Assembly (NCBI GenBank): GCA_017535785.1
Contig: JAFXTN010000011.1
Span: 62,001 to 126,000 of the forward strand
Reading direction: 5' to 3'
Length of the DNA stretch: 64,000 nt
Source: Butyrivibrio sp.
GTDB lineage: Bacteria; Bacillota; Clostridia; Lachnospirales; Lachnospiraceae
The translations under genes and the position numbers were made by a program. The notes below the pieces were generated by a model. It saw nothing but the letters and a program-made list of their open reading frames with translations, was not told the origin of the DNA and made no database searches. Shown here piece by piece: positions 1 through 8,215 of the stretch. The first letter of the stretch is position 1, and every line of letters starts with the position of its first letter.

Positions 1-1
1 G

Positions 2-445
2 GCTCTGATAGCAGGACTTCTTCATGACTGTGCCAAGTGCATGTCTCATGATGATCAGATAAAGCTATGCAAAAAGAACAATATCGAGCTTTCGGATATA
101 GAGAAAAAAAACCACTCCTTACTTCATGCTAAGGTGGGAATGTATCTTGCAAGAACCAAGTATGATGTATACGATACGGAAATTCTTAATGCTATAAGAT
201 GGCATACGACAGGTAAGGAAGACATGTCTTTACTTGAAAAGATAATCTATATCGCTGATTTTATCGAACCCGGAAGAAAGCCTCTAGAAGGAATGGATAT
301 CATCAGAAAAGAAGCTTTTACGGACTTAGATAAGTGTCTTGCGCATATACTTCATGATTCCGTGATATATTTACAGACAATAGGAAAAGAGATAGATAAT
401 TCCACTATGGATGCCTATCTTTTTTATAAAAAGTATTACAAGTAA
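2..445 (+). CDS. yqeK: HD-domain nucleotide hydrolase YqeK, 5' part missing
   Basis: C-terminal 147 residues of an HD-superfamily phosphohydrolase; the reading frame is open to the left edge, so the start lies outside the window. The visible part begins ALIAGLLHDCAKCMS, where the HD metal-binding dyad is followed by a Lys as in the YqeK family. Family knowledge: YqeK proteins hydrolyse diadenosine tetraphosphate to ADP and usually sit between nadD and rsfS. Here rsfS follows 10 bases downstream on the same strand, which supports the assignment. Further conserved His and Asp residues (RWHTTG and YIADFIEPGR) are present. Nothing looks broken apart from the window edge. Confidence 0.9.
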   Translation, partial: ALIAGLLHDCAKCMSHDDQIKLCKKNNIELSDIEKKNHSLLHAKVGMYLARTKYDVYDTEILNAIRWHTTGKEDMSLLEKIIYIADFIEPGRKPLEGMDIIRKEAFTDLDKCLAHILHDSVIYLQTIGKEIDNSTMDAYLFYKKYYK

Positions 446-455
446 AGAGGTGACT

Positions 456-818
456 ATGTCAGATATTGATATTTCAAAGAAGATGGCTGCAATTGCCATT
501 GATGCTCTCGAAGACAGAAAAGGCGAAGATGTACATGCAATTGATATCAGCGAGATTTCTACAATCGCCGATTATTTCATAATTGCAAGCGGATCAAACA
601 TCAATCAGGTACAGGCTCTCGCCGATAATGTTCAGGAAATGCTTGGAAGAGCAGGACACATGACTAAGAACGTAGAGGGTTATGATACCGGAAAATGGAT
701 CCTTCTTGATTTTGGCGACATCATTGTTCATGTCTTCGATAATGAGAACCGTTTATTCTATGATCTTGAAAGAATTTGGAGAGACGGTAAGCTCATCGAT
801 AAAAATGATCTCAACTGA
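456..818 (+). CDS. rsfS: Ribosomal silencing factor RsfS
   Basis: 120 residues, the usual length of RsfS/Iojap. The motif ADYFIIASGSN near residue 32, the YDTGKWILLDFGDIIVHVF stretch and the ending FYDLERIWRDG are hallmarks of the family. RsfS binds ribosomal protein L14 on the 50S subunit and blocks subunit joining in starvation (family knowledge). The frame could start further upstream inside yqeK, but ATG at 456 is preceded by AGAGG at 446-450 and begins the conserved part, so it was chosen. It follows yqeK in an apparent operon and is closed by a hairpin at 858-890. Confidence 0.93.
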   Translation: MSDIDISKKMAAIAIDALEDRKGEDVHAIDISEISTIADYFIIASGSNINQVQALADNVQEMLGRAGHMTKNVEGYDTGKWILLDFGDIIVHVFDNENRLFYDLERIWRDGKLIDKNDLN

Positions 819-857
819 TCGAATAAAAAGAAAAAAAGAGAACATATTATAAAGAAT

Positions 858-890
858 AAGCGTACAGATAGATCAGTATCTGTACGCTTT
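858..890. terminator. Bidirectional hairpin between rsfS and lexA
   Basis: Perfect 13-bp stem, AAGCGTACAGATA (858-870) with TATCTGTACGCTT (877-889), and a 6-base loop, followed on the plus strand by TTAATT. It lies between the convergent 3' ends of rsfS and lexA and can serve both. The T-tract is short on both sides. Confidence 0.7.
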
Positions 891-929
891 AATTATGTTC
901 ATATTATCGGATAATATCTAACCATTAAC

Positions 930-1547
930 TCAATAGAAACGCATGATTCCGAACACCTTACCGAGAATAGTGCAATCATCAACTATGATAGGATCCATAG
1001 AGTCATTCTCAGGCTGAAGTCTTATATGGCCTTTCTCTTTATAAAAAGTCTTAACGGTAGCTGAATCATCAATAAGTGCAACAACCTGATCACCGTTCTT
1101 AGCTGTATTGCATACCTGAACAAAAAGCTTATCACCGCTGAAAATTCCGGCATTGATCATCGAATCGCCTTTAACATTAAGAATAAACGCATCGGCTCCC
1201 TTAGGACACATACTTGCGGGAATCGGAATATACGAATCAATATTCTCTTCAGCCAGGATAGGAGTGCCTGCAGCAACCTGACCTACGACAGGAATACTTA
1301 CGATCTCGGTCCTAACCATATTAAAGCCGTCATCACAGATCTCGATAGCACGTGGCTTAGTAGGATCACGTCTGATATATCCGTTTTTCTCAAGTGTTTC
1401 TAAGTGTGCGTGAACTGAAGATGTAGATTTAAGATTAACAGCCGCACATATATCTCTTACAGAAGGAGGAAATCCTCTGGATAATGTCTGTTCTTTGATG
1501 TAATCAAGAATCTCCTGTTGTTTACGAGAAATATTGCCTTTTTCCAT
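930..1547 (-). CDS. lexA: LexA SOS repressor / autoprotease
   Basis: 205 residues. N-terminal winged helix (about 1-70: SRKQQEILDYIKEQ, GFPPSVRDICAAVNLKS), then the Ala93-Gly94 cleavage site in VAAGTP and an S24-type protease fold with catalytic Ser129 (KGDSM) and Lys166 (SATVKTFY). In the presence of RecA filaments LexA cleaves itself and releases the SOS regulon (family knowledge). ATG at 1547 has AGGAGG at 1553-1558; a longer frame upstream has no ribosome site. It is divergent from a YneA-like gene, with LexA-type boxes between the two, so autoregulation is very likely. Confidence 0.97.
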   Translation of the reverse strand: MEKGNISRKQQEILDYIKEQTLSRGFPPSVRDICAAVNLKSTSSVHAHLETLEKNGYIRRDPTKPRAIEICDDGFNMVRTEIVSIPVVGQVAAGTPILAEENIDSYIPIPASMCPKGADAFILNVKGDSMINAGIFSGDKLFVQVCNTAKNGDQVVALIDDSATVKTFYKEKGHIRLQPENDSMDPIIVDDCTILGKVFGIMRFY

Positions 1548-1571
1548 ATAATCCTCCTTAGCGTTTTTTAC

Positions 1572-1601
1572 AGTATAACACAACATTGAATAAAAAAGCA
1601 A
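1572..1601 (-). promoter_or_regulatory. lexA promoter
   Basis: Minus strand: -35 TTGCTT (1596-1601), 18-base spacer, -10 TATACT (1572-1577) with an upstream TG at the extended -10 position. LexA-like half-sites (GTTCG) at 1608-1612 and 1621-1625 lie across and just upstream of the -35 element. Confidence 0.55.
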
Positions 1602-1612
1602 ATATTTGTTCG

Positions 1613-1624
1613 GAATATTTGTTC
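1613..1624. promoter_or_regulatory. LexA box, lexA side (one mismatch)
   Basis: GAATATTTGTTC, matching the Firmicute SOS box GAAC-N4-GTTC at 7 of 8 defined bases. It sits just upstream of the lexA -35 element and is the best candidate for autoregulation. Confidence 0.55.
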
Positions 1625-1632
1625 GATTTTTA

Positions 1633-1661
1633 TTGACAAACGAAAATATGTTCGGTATATT
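1633..1661 (+). promoter_or_regulatory. Promoter of the YneA-like gene with a LexA box in its spacer
   Basis: TTGACA (1633-1638), exactly 17 bases, TATATT (1656-1661). The spacer holds CGAAAATATGTTCG (1641-1654), a near-match to the CGAAC-N4-GTTCG SOS box, so a bound LexA dimer would cover the promoter core. Confidence 0.75.
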
Positions 1662-1667
1662 ATTTCT

Positions 1668-1681
1668 AGAACAGTTGTTCG
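1668..1681. promoter_or_regulatory. Consensus LexA box
   Basis: AGAACAGTTGTTCG contains a perfect GAAC-N4-GTTC (1669-1680) just downstream of the YneA-like gene's -10, about where transcription should begin. A weaker palindrome, AAACATATGTTT, follows at 1682-1693. Confidence 0.75.
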
Positions 1682-1712
1682 AAACATATGTTTGTATATT
1701 GTGAGGTGCGAT

Positions 1713-2132
1713 ATGAGTGAAGCGATGGCAATAGCAGCAAGTTTGTACAATAATCCAAGATATTACAGTGAGAGCGAGATACGCAGACGTAATAACAAGA
1801 TCAGAAGACAGCAGATAGTAAGAAGACAGTATATCACCATTTCTGCATTGGCTTTCATTGCAATGTTCCTTATTATGTTCAACATCTTTTCATTTAAGGT
1901 TTCTGCGCAGTCGGATTCATTTGTACCGGAATATAAATACTATAAGTCCGTGATGATCCATTCAGGTGATTCTTTGTGGTCGATTGCAAACAGCGAATTT
2001 AACGCCGAACATTATAAGGATTTGAATGCATATATTTCAGAAATTTGTATGATAAATTCAATTGACAGCGATTCAATTTTGCACGCAGGGGAATCCATCG
2101 TAATCCCTTATTATTCAAGGGATTATAAATAA
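1713..2132 (+). CDS. LysM membrane protein, probable SOS division inhibitor (YneA-like)
   Basis: 139 residues. Arg-rich cytoplasmic N-terminus (about 24-39), one membrane helix (about 42-66, ALAFIAMFLIMFNIFSF), then an extracytoplasmic C-terminal LysM domain (IHSGDSLWSIANSEF ... LHAGESIVIP). This N-in, LysM-out layout, divergence from lexA and LexA boxes at the promoter match YneA-type proteins, which delay septation during SOS (family knowledge; function here is inferred from context). ATG 1713 follows GTGAGG at 1701-1706. Sequence alone does not prove division inhibition. Confidence 0.85.
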   Translation: MSEAMAIAASLYNNPRYYSESEIRRRNNKIRRQQIVRRQYITISALAFIAMFLIMFNIFSFKVSAQSDSFVPEYKYYKSVMIHSGDSLWSIANSEFNAEHYKDLNAYISEICMINSIDSDSILHAGESIVIPYYSRDYK

Positions 2133-2187
2133 ATTCTTAATTCTCTTAATTATCGCTAAAACGTGTTTTTATGCGTTTAATTTGCGC

Positions 2188-2193
2188 TATAAT
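2188..2193 (+). promoter_or_regulatory. Candidate -10 box for the chemoreceptor gene
   Basis: Perfect TATAAT 47 bases before the chosen GTG start. No good -35 hexamer is visible upstream; I looked for the sigma-28 motility pattern and did not find a convincing one. Confidence 0.4.
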
Positions 2194-2239
2194 TATTTCA
2201 AGACATTGTATTTTCTTTATGGCGAAAGGGGTGCTTGAG

Positions 2240-4030
2240 GTGAAAAAAAATAGCGCAAAATTTAAAACAGAAGGTCTTAAGTTCTACAAACGAATAGGTT
2301 TTCAGAATCTAGCAGTTAATATCGTCATGCTTGCGATGTTCATAATTGCAATTTTCACTATGGACAGTAATATAAAGAACGTTATCCATATTGCAAACAG
2401 CGCAAGTATCGGAGAAATTGAGCTTTTAAGTAAAGAAGCCGAACTCCGTGAAGGAATTATAACAATAGACGGTAATATATCTGCATTGTTAGGTGCCGTA
2501 TCTATGGGTACCAATGATCCGGCTAACTACGAAGTATATTTCACTAACATTGATGCCGTTAGGGTTAAGATCGATCCCTTATTACAGTTCATGGAAGAAA
2601 GTATATTTGTGAGTGAGGCAGCTAACGGACCCGAACAAATGGCGGAAGTAAGAAGGTCCACGGAAGAATTCCGAGCTGTAGTTGATGAGATGATCGTAGC
2701 TCTCAGAGCCGCAGATGCTGCTACATCTATGGATATATATATCAATAAATACATAGATGCTCAGGCAGCTACATATGCAGCTTATGATGCAGCAGAGGTA
2801 ACAATCCAGGAATTGGCTTCTCAGCTTGAAATATATCTGAATATGCTTTATAAGCAGGCTTTCACCAAGACAATAGTTCTTGTTGTAATGTTTGTTATCA
2901 TCATTATTATCAGCGTTATTCTCAGTGAAACAAGGATCAGTAAGAAGATCACAAGCATCGTTGGTGAACTTCAGAAGATCATTAAAGGAATCAATGATAA
3001 TGAAGGTGATCTTACAGCAAGAGTTAAGACCAAGACAAGTACAGAGCTTGGATTTATCGTTGGTGGTATCAATAACTTCATTGAAACTCTTCAGGGAGTT
3101 ATCAAAGAGGTTAAGGACGGATCTAATGTCCTTACATCTTCATCTGATTCAATGACACTTAAGATTGAAAAGGCTAGCGATAATATCACCAATACATCAG
3201 CCGCTCTTGAAGAACTGTCTGCTAGTATGGATACAGTTTCAACTACAGCTGATCAGATTTCCGGAAAGCTTGATGAAGTTAAGACTGCTACCGATGAGAT
3301 CAGACAGGAAGCTGCCAACGGTGCCGAGACAGCCGAGAACATCAAGCGCGAAGCTGATGATATTAAGAGCGAAGCTCTTAAAAAGAAAGATAATACCGGA
3401 CTTAAAGTTGAGGAACTCAGTGCAGTTCTTGAGAAATCCGTTAAAGATAGCGAGAAGGTTGCACAGATCAATGAGCTTACCAAGGTTATCCTTGATATTG
3501 CATCACAGACCAACCTCCTTGCACTTAATGCTTCTATTGAGGCTGCAAGAGCAGGAGAAGCAGGTAAGGGATTCGCGGTAGTTGCTGAAGAGATCAGTGC
3601 TCTTGCTGAGAACAGTAGACAGACAGCCGGTAATATCCAGGTTATCAGTAATGAAGTTACTGAAGCTGTTAATTCACTTTCAACCAATGCCATGGACGTT
3701 ATCGAATTTATCAACAACGATGTACTCAATGATTACGATACATTCGTTGAAACCAGTGATAAATATGAAAATACGGCTGTTGTTATGGATGACATCTTAG
3801 AGAAATTCAATTTGAAAGCCGATAACCTCAACAATATCATGGATAAGATGGCAGAATCTGTTGTATCCATCACTGATTCCGTTAAAGAAAGTACTCAGGC
3901 TATCAACCTTTCAGCTGCGAACTCTTCTGAGATCGTTGGACAGATCCAGGGTATCAGTGAAGCAATGGGCGAAAACAACAAGGTTACCGAGCAGCTTAGC
4001 GACAGTACCAAGAAATTCACCAACTTATAA
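2240..4030 (+). CDS. Methyl-accepting chemotaxis protein
   Basis: 596 residues. First membrane helix about 20-42, extracytoplasmic helical sensor domain about 45-205, second helix about 210-230 ([17 protein letters not shown]), HAMP about 232-290, then a long coiled-coil signalling domain. The hairpin tip contains [20 protein letters not shown], the highly conserved CheA/CheW contact region. It reports ligand binding to the CheA kinase. GTG 2240 is chosen because AAAGGGG (2225-2231) precedes it at suitable spacing; an in-frame ATG at 2219 has no ribosome site. The ligand is unknown. It stands alone between terminators, so it is probably one of several receptors in a motile organism. Confidence 0.93.
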   Translation: MKKNSAKFKTEGLKFYKRIGFQNLAVNIVMLAMFIIAIFTMDSNIKNVIHIANSASIGEIELLSKEAELREGIITIDGNISALLGAVSMGTNDPANYEVYFTNIDAVRVKIDPLLQFMEESIFVSEAANGPEQMAEVRRSTEEFRAVVDEMIVALRAADAATSMDIYINKYIDAQAATYAAYDAAEVTIQELASQLEIYLNMLYKQAFTKTIVLVVMFVIIIIISVILSETRISKKITSIVGELQKIIKGINDNEGDLTARVKTKTSTELGFIVGGINNFIETLQGVIKEVKDGSNVLTSSSDSMTLKIEKASDNITNTSAALEELSASMDTVSTTADQISGKLDEVKTATDEIRQEAANGAETAENIKREADDIKSEALKKKDNTGLKVEELSAVLEKSVKDSEKVAQINELTKVILDIASQTNLLALNASIEAARAGEAGKGFAVVAEEISALAENSRQTAGNIQVISNEVTEAVNSLSTNAMDVIEFINNDVLNDYDTFVETSDKYENTAVVMDDILEKFNLKADNLNNIMDKMAESVVSITDSVKESTQAINLSAANSSEIVGQIQGISEAMGENNKVTEQLSDSTKKFTNL

Positions 4031-4100
4031 TTTTTGCAACCCTTTAACAGCCAATTTCTTATAGAATTTTTGTTATATATTTTTGTGGTTTATTAATATT

Positions 4101-4148
4101 GAATACAACGGGCAATAGATGATACTATTGTACCGTTGTATTCTTTTT
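4101..4148 (+). terminator. Rho-independent terminator after the chemoreceptor
   Basis: GAATACAACGG (4101-4111) pairs perfectly with CCGTTGTATTC (4133-4143), with an inner CAATAG/CTATTG stem, and is followed by TTTTT. It ends just before the next gene's ribosome site, which rules out starts inside the hairpin for that gene. Confidence 0.85.
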
Positions 4149-4166
4149 AATTGGGTGGAGATCATA

Positions 4167-5285
4167 TTGGGTAATTATAGAAAAGCACATTACAGAAAAC
4201 GAAACGGAGATAGACTGTCCGCTTCTGAATATAAAGCACGTAGGCAAAAAGAGATCATATTTCATTTTGCATTACTTATCTTAGTTTTAGCATTATGCAT
4301 AGTAGGATTGGTTTTCTTAATAAAAAAAGTAACTCATAAAAAAGAGGAAATCGTTCCTCCGGATAATTCAACAGAGCAACTTACGGTTATAGATACTATT
4401 ATAGACAATGAAGAAAAGGTCAAAGAAGAGAGTCCTTTTTTAAAGAAATCTGAGGATGCATCATCTTTTTTTGACGGTTATGACATAGCTATAAGCGATG
4501 ATACAGATTATATCGCAAGTGAAAATACGATAAGCACATACGCGCTCTTACTTGATCTTGATAATGGCAAAGTAGTTGCTTCCAAAGACGGAAACGTACG
4601 CATTAATCCTGCATCAATGACCAAGATTCTTACGCTTTTGGTCGCTGTGGAACATATTGATAATCTTGATGATACCTTTGTAATGACACAGGAAATAGGT
4701 AATTATGTTTATAGTAATGATTGTAGCTGCGTAGGACTTAAAGTTGGAGACACACTTACGATCAAAGACCTTCTTTACGGGACGATCCTTCCTTCAGGTG
4801 CTGATGCTTCCATGTGTCTTGCCGAATATGTTGCCGGTTCTCAGGAAGAATTCGTTAAGCTTATGAATGAAAAGCTTGAAGAACTTGGACTTTCAGACAC
4901 AGCTCATTTCACTAATTGCATCGGAATATATGATGAAGATCATTATTGCACACTTATGGACATGGCTATGATCCTTAAGGCAGCTGAAGAGAATGAACTT
5001 TGCCATGAGATACTTAACGCCAGAACATACGTTACATCACCTACATCTGAGCATCCTGAAGGTATCACGATATCCAACTGGTTTTTGCGCAGGATAGAAG
5101 ATAAGGATACTCACGGACAAGTAGCCGGCGCTAAGACAGGATTTGTAAATCAGTCAGGTTGTTGCGGAGCAAGCTATCAGGTATCTAATGACGGAAATCA
5201 TTATATCTGTGTTACCGCAGATTCATACAGTCCATGGAGATGTATCTACGACCATGTAGACATTTATTCGAATTATACAAGCTAA
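4167..5285 (+). CDS. Membrane-anchored D-alanyl-D-alanine carboxypeptidase
   Basis: 372 residues. Basic N-terminus, one membrane helix (about 31-52), linker, then an S11 peptidase domain with SxxK in ASMTKI, LPSGADAS at the SxN position and KTG in GAKTGF. Such enzymes trim the terminal D-Ala from peptidoglycan pentapeptides (family knowledge). The second motif reads S-G-A rather than the usual S-x-N. TTG 4167 is preferred: GGTGGAG (4154-4160) is well spaced, and upstream starts lie in the preceding terminator. The anchor is N-terminal, unlike the usual C-terminal amphipathic helix of PBP5 types. A second S11 enzyme is at 12801-13772; the two are not close copies. Confidence 0.88.
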   Translation: MGNYRKAHYRKRNGDRLSASEYKARRQKEIIFHFALLILVLALCIVGLVFLIKKVTHKKEEIVPPDNSTEQLTVIDTIIDNEEKVKEESPFLKKSEDASSFFDGYDIAISDDTDYIASENTISTYALLLDLDNGKVVASKDGNVRINPASMTKILTLLVAVEHIDNLDDTFVMTQEIGNYVYSNDCSCVGLKVGDTLTIKDLLYGTILPSGADASMCLAEYVAGSQEEFVKLMNEKLEELGLSDTAHFTNCIGIYDEDHYCTLMDMAMILKAAEENELCHEILNARTYVTSPTSEHPEGITISNWFLRRIEDKDTHGQVAGAKTGFVNQSGCCGASYQVSNDGNHYICVTADSYSPWRCIYDHVDIYSNYTS

Positions 5286-5289
5286 ATTA

Positions 5290-5335
5290 AAAGGATCATG
5301 GTATCTGATCATATTCAGATATTCCGTGATCCTTT
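5290..5335. terminator. Bidirectional terminator
   Basis: AAAGGATCATGG (5290-5301) pairs with CCGTGATCCTTT (5324-5335), with an inner TATCTGA/TCAGATA stem. It lies between the convergent carboxypeptidase and recombinase genes. Confidence 0.75.
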
Positions 5336-5349
5336 ATATATCTTTGTAT

Positions 5350-6366
5350 TTATCTAAGTCCCTGTAAAAGAGATCTTGAATCCTTCATAGCAGTGTCAGA
5401 CGCTTTAGCATAGATATTCGTCGTCTGAATGCTCTTATGATTCATCTTTTTCTTAAGTAATAATATGTTATTGTCACTTGCCGCATAAAAGCTCATCGCA
5501 AAGCTGGATCTAAGCTTATGAGGCGATATGATCCTTGATTTTTCTGGAAGACACACAGAAACATACTTTTTAACTAAGATCTCTACAGCCCTTACTCCGA
5601 GCCTATTACCGGTAGTAGTGGTAAATGCAGGGAATTTAAGAGAAGAGGAGCTAAGGTTATATTTAGCCTTTTGAGAAGAGAAGTAGATATCAAGATAATC
5701 CCTGCATTCGTCTGAGTAATAGATCACTTGAGTATCCCCACCTTTTCTTGTTACAACAACACTGCAGTCCTCAAGATTATAATCGATAATATCTGTATCA
5801 AGCATCTCAGATACACGAAGTCCGGTGTCCAGAAGCAATATGAACATCGCAGAATCTCTGTCAGCATAAATATAGTGAACTTTAGCTACGGAATCATGAA
5901 GATGAGTTCCATGGCGAACAGTATCAAGCAAAATTCTCTGTTCATCGTTTGTTAAATAAATAACATCCTTTTCAGGGATTTTAATTGTCTTAGTAGCAGC
6001 GATCGGATTTCTCGATAATTTGCCTGTAGCTACGAAAAAGCCATACATACTTGAAAGCGAAGCACGTTTTCTTTTAACAGTGGTTTCTTTATGATTACCG
6101 GCAAGCGTTGTAAGGAATCTATTGATATCAAGAACCTCAATTTCGCCAAGATCTTTAATAGTGATTTCTTCGATGGATTTATCGCTGTATTTTGGAAGGA
6201 AATTCACGATGAATTCCAGGTACGTTTTAATGTCACGACAATATTCGAGTTTAGTCGCATAATTTTCAACGCGTCCGAAGTTATATATGAAGTCTGATAC
6301 GAAATCAGGCATCTGAGCAAGAAGCTCGTTGATCTTATCCGAATAATTCATCTTAGTAGCAGGCAT
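5350..6366 (-). CDS. Tyrosine recombinase, XerS-like
   Basis: 338 residues. N-terminal SAM-like DNA-binding domain (about 15-120), then a phage-integrase catalytic domain with the complete set Arg184 (TGLRVSE), Lys208 (TRKGG), His283 and Arg286 (HKLRSS), His310 (MNHKS) and nucleophile Tyr319 (TNIYA). The N-terminus (LLAQMPDFVSDFI ... LEYCRDIKTYLEF) resembles, from memory, streptococcal XerS (LMPWYV ..., LYEYLKEYDRFF), more than XerC/XerD. ATG 6366 follows GGGGG at 6375-6379. An 11-6-11 palindrome about 90 bases upstream (6457-6484) looks like its target. Predicted role is chromosome dimer resolution. No phage genes are nearby, which argues against a prophage integrase. Confidence 0.85.
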   Translation of the reverse strand: MPATKMNYSDKINELLAQMPDFVSDFIYNFGRVENYATKLEYCRDIKTYLEFIVNFLPKYSDKSIEEITIKDLGEIEVLDINRFLTTLAGNHKETTVKRKRASLSSMYGFFVATGKLSRNPIAATKTIKIPEKDVIYLTNDEQRILLDTVRHGTHLHDSVAKVHYIYADRDSAMFILLLDTGLRVSEMLDTDIIDYNLEDCSVVVTRKGGDTQVIYYSDECRDYLDIYFSSQKAKYNLSSSSLKFPAFTTTTGNRLGVRAVEILVKKYVSVCLPEKSRIISPHKLRSSFAMSFYAASDNNILLLKKKMNHKSIQTTNIYAKASDTAMKDSRSLLQGLR

Positions 6367-6456
6367 ATGAATGACCCCCAAAAACTTAGCATTTTATGGA
6401 CTAAAAAGCCTTAATCCGTACATATTGGCTATAGTTGTATTATATCACATATTAGC

Positions 6457-6484
6457 TTTTCGTAAAACTAGAATTTTGCGAAAA
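6457..6484. other. dif-like recombination site (candidate)
   Basis: Left arm TTTTCGTAAAA, 6-base centre CTAGAA, right arm TTTTGCGAAAA. The 11-bp arms are inverted repeats with one mismatch, giving the 11-6-11 geometry of Xer dif sites. It lies in the non-coding gap upstream of the recombinase, as difSL does next to xerS, and resembles difSL as I remember it. No T-tract follows, so it is not a terminator. Confidence 0.65.
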
Positions 6485-6497
6485 AGTATGTCTACTC

Positions 6498-6551
6498 AAA
6501 AAAGGCATTTCTCTCATATGATCCATATTACATATAAGCCAAATGCCTTTT
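6498..6551 (-). terminator. Terminator after the cytidylate-kinase-like gene
   Basis: AAAAGGCATTT (6500-6510) pairs with AAATGCCTTTT (6541-6551) across a 30-base loop. Read on the minus strand it ends in a run of six T. It also separates this gene from the dif-like site. Confidence 0.65.
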
Positions 6552-6587
6552 AAAACATATTATCAAGCAAATGCTGCAACTAATGCA

Positions 6588-7229
6588 TCATGCTTTATTG
6601 CTTCTGATCTGTTCGAAATCTTCAACGTACTGAATGATGAATTTAACAGTACCTTCAATGCCAAGCTTACTTGAGTTGATGCAGAGGTCGTAGCTGTCAG
6701 CTCTTCCCCATTTTTTGGAAGAATAGTAATTATAGTAGCTCTGACGCTGCTTATCCTTCTTATTCATCATATCTCTGGCTTTATCATCGGATTTTACGTC
6801 CTCAAAACGTTCTTTTATCCTCCTGATCTTAGCCTCTTCATCACCGTAGATAAAGAGATTAAGCACATTATCGAATTCACTGAGTGCGTAATCAGCACAT
6901 CTTCCGACGATCACGCAAGGTCCTTCCGATGCGATCTTCTTGATGGTATCAAACTGTGCGAGAAATACCTTATGGCTGATAGGCATATCTACAAAGCTTG
7001 AAGAATTATAACCGAATGAATATGTGTCCATTACCAGATTATATAAAAAAGAGTTTGTAGGTCGCTCGTCATGATTCTGGATCATCTCCTCGCAAAAACC
7101 GCTCTCTTTTGCTGCTCTTGAAAGAAGTTCCTTGTCATAACACTTAATACCAAAGTGGTCAGCTACCATCTCTCCTATTTCTCTTCCGCCTGAACCAAAC
7201 TGTCTTCCGATAGTGATAATAGTATTCAT
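6588..7229 (-). CDS. Cytidylate kinase-like family protein
   Basis: 213 residues, similar to the cytidylate-kinase-like family (PF13189 type). The start TIITIGRQFGSGGREIGEMV is this family's P-loop-like signature (GRQFGSGGR), followed by CYDKELL and GRCADYAL. A role in nucleoside monophosphate or related phosphorylation is inferred from family membership; the substrate is not established, and the true CMP kinase gene is usually separate. ATG 7229 has AAGGGG at 7238-7243, eight bases away. It is close to rluD but has its own terminator downstream. Confidence 0.8.
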   Translation of the reverse strand: MNTIITIGRQFGSGGREIGEMVADHFGIKCYDKELLSRAAKESGFCEEMIQNHDERPTNSFLYNLVMDTYSFGYNSSSFVDMPISHKVFLAQFDTIKKIASEGPCVIVGRCADYALSEFDNVLNLFIYGDEEAKIRRIKERFEDVKSDDKARDMMNKKDKQRQSYYNYYSSKKWGRADSYDLCINSSKLGIEGTVKFIIQYVEDFEQIRSNKA

Positions 7230-7285
7230 ATTTCTCACCCCTTCTTCAACATGATTTCATGCCTTCTCTGTAATTTTATTTTACA

Positions 7286-8215
7286 TTATTTGAGAACATC
7301 AAGCAAATGGCTAAAATACTCGGGTAACGGTGCATCGGTTTCAATATATTCACCTGTTGTGGGATGTTTGAACCCAAGAATCTTGGCGTGCAAGCACTGG
7401 CCTTGCGTTTTAAACTTGCTCTTCCTGGAAGGCGCATAAACTTCGTCTCCCAAAAGAGGATGCCCGATATGGGCCATATGCACCCTAATTTGGTGTGTAC
7501 GACCTGTTTTGAGCTTACATTCGATATAAGTATAATTATCGCCTTCAAAGCGCTTTAAAACGCGATAATGGGTTGATGCTGTCTTACCACCCGATTGAAC
7601 AACCGCCATCTTCTTTCTGTCATTTGCACTTCTTCCGATGAGCGTCTCGATATCACCCTCATCTTCTTTGATTATTCCATAAACAATAGCATGATATATG
7701 CGGTTTACGGAATGCTCTTTAAGCTGATCTGCTATCTTTTGATGAGCATTGTCATTCTTACAGATGATCACAGATCCGGTTGTGTCCTTATCGATCCTAT
7801 GAACAATTCCGGGTCTCATAACGCCGTTTATACCGGACAAATTGTTCTTACAATGAAACATAACAGCGTTAACAAGCGTATCTGAATAATGTCCTGCAGC
7901 CGGATGTACGACCATACCCTTTGGCTTATTTACAACGAGCACATCATCATCTTCATACAAGATATCAAGCGGAATATCCTGAGGCAGAATATCAGGAACC
8001 TCTACCGGTGGTATCTCCATAACAATGTGATCACCCTCATTTACAACATAACTGGCTTTAACGTTTTTGGAATTACATAAAACCTTCTTGTCATCAATAA
8101 GCTTTTTTATATAAGTACGCGAAAAGGAGTCAATAAGCTCACTGATAAGCTTATCGACTCTCATACCTTCATATTCATCGGTTACAACATACTCAAAGCA
8201 ATTGTTTTCTTCCAT
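7286..8215 (-). CDS. rluD: RluD/RluA-family 23S rRNA pseudouridine synthase
   Basis: 309 residues. N-terminal S4 RNA-binding domain (about 10-75, MRVDKLISELIDSFSRTYIKKLI) followed by the RluA catalytic domain with HRIDKDTTG (catalytic Asp), LKTGRTHQIRVHMAHIGHP and HAKILGFKHP. It isomerises uridines in rRNA; in the RluD subfamily these are in helix 69 of 23S rRNA, but exact target positions cannot be read from sequence. Its ATG overlaps the lspA stop codon by one base (TAATG), indicating translational coupling, a common lspA-rluD arrangement in Firmicutes. Confidence 0.93.
   Translation of the reverse strand: MEENNCFEYVVTDEYEGMRVDKLISELIDSFSRTYIKKLIDDKKVLCNSKNVKASYVVNEGDHIVMEIPPVEVPDILPQDIPLDILYEDDDVLVVNKPKGMVVHPAAGHYSDTLVNAVMFHCKNNLSGINGVMRPGIVHRIDKDTTGSVIICKNDNAHQKIADQLKEHSVNRIYHAIVYGIIKEDEGDIETLIGRSANDRKKMAVVQSGGKTASTHYRVLKRFEGDNYTYIECKLKTGRTHQIRVHMAHIGHPLLGDEVYAPSRKSKFKTQGQCLHAKILGFKHPTTGEYIETDAPLPEYFSHLLDVLK

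Noticed and set aside
5350-6366. Recombinase considered as a prophage or transposon integrase
   Set aside because: No phage or conjugation genes, no tRNA target and no direct repeats nearby; flanks are housekeeping genes.
6457-6484. Dif-like palindrome considered as a terminator
   Set aside because: The stem is AT-rich with a six-base loop and no T-tract follows on either strand; the real terminator lies next to it at 6498-6551.
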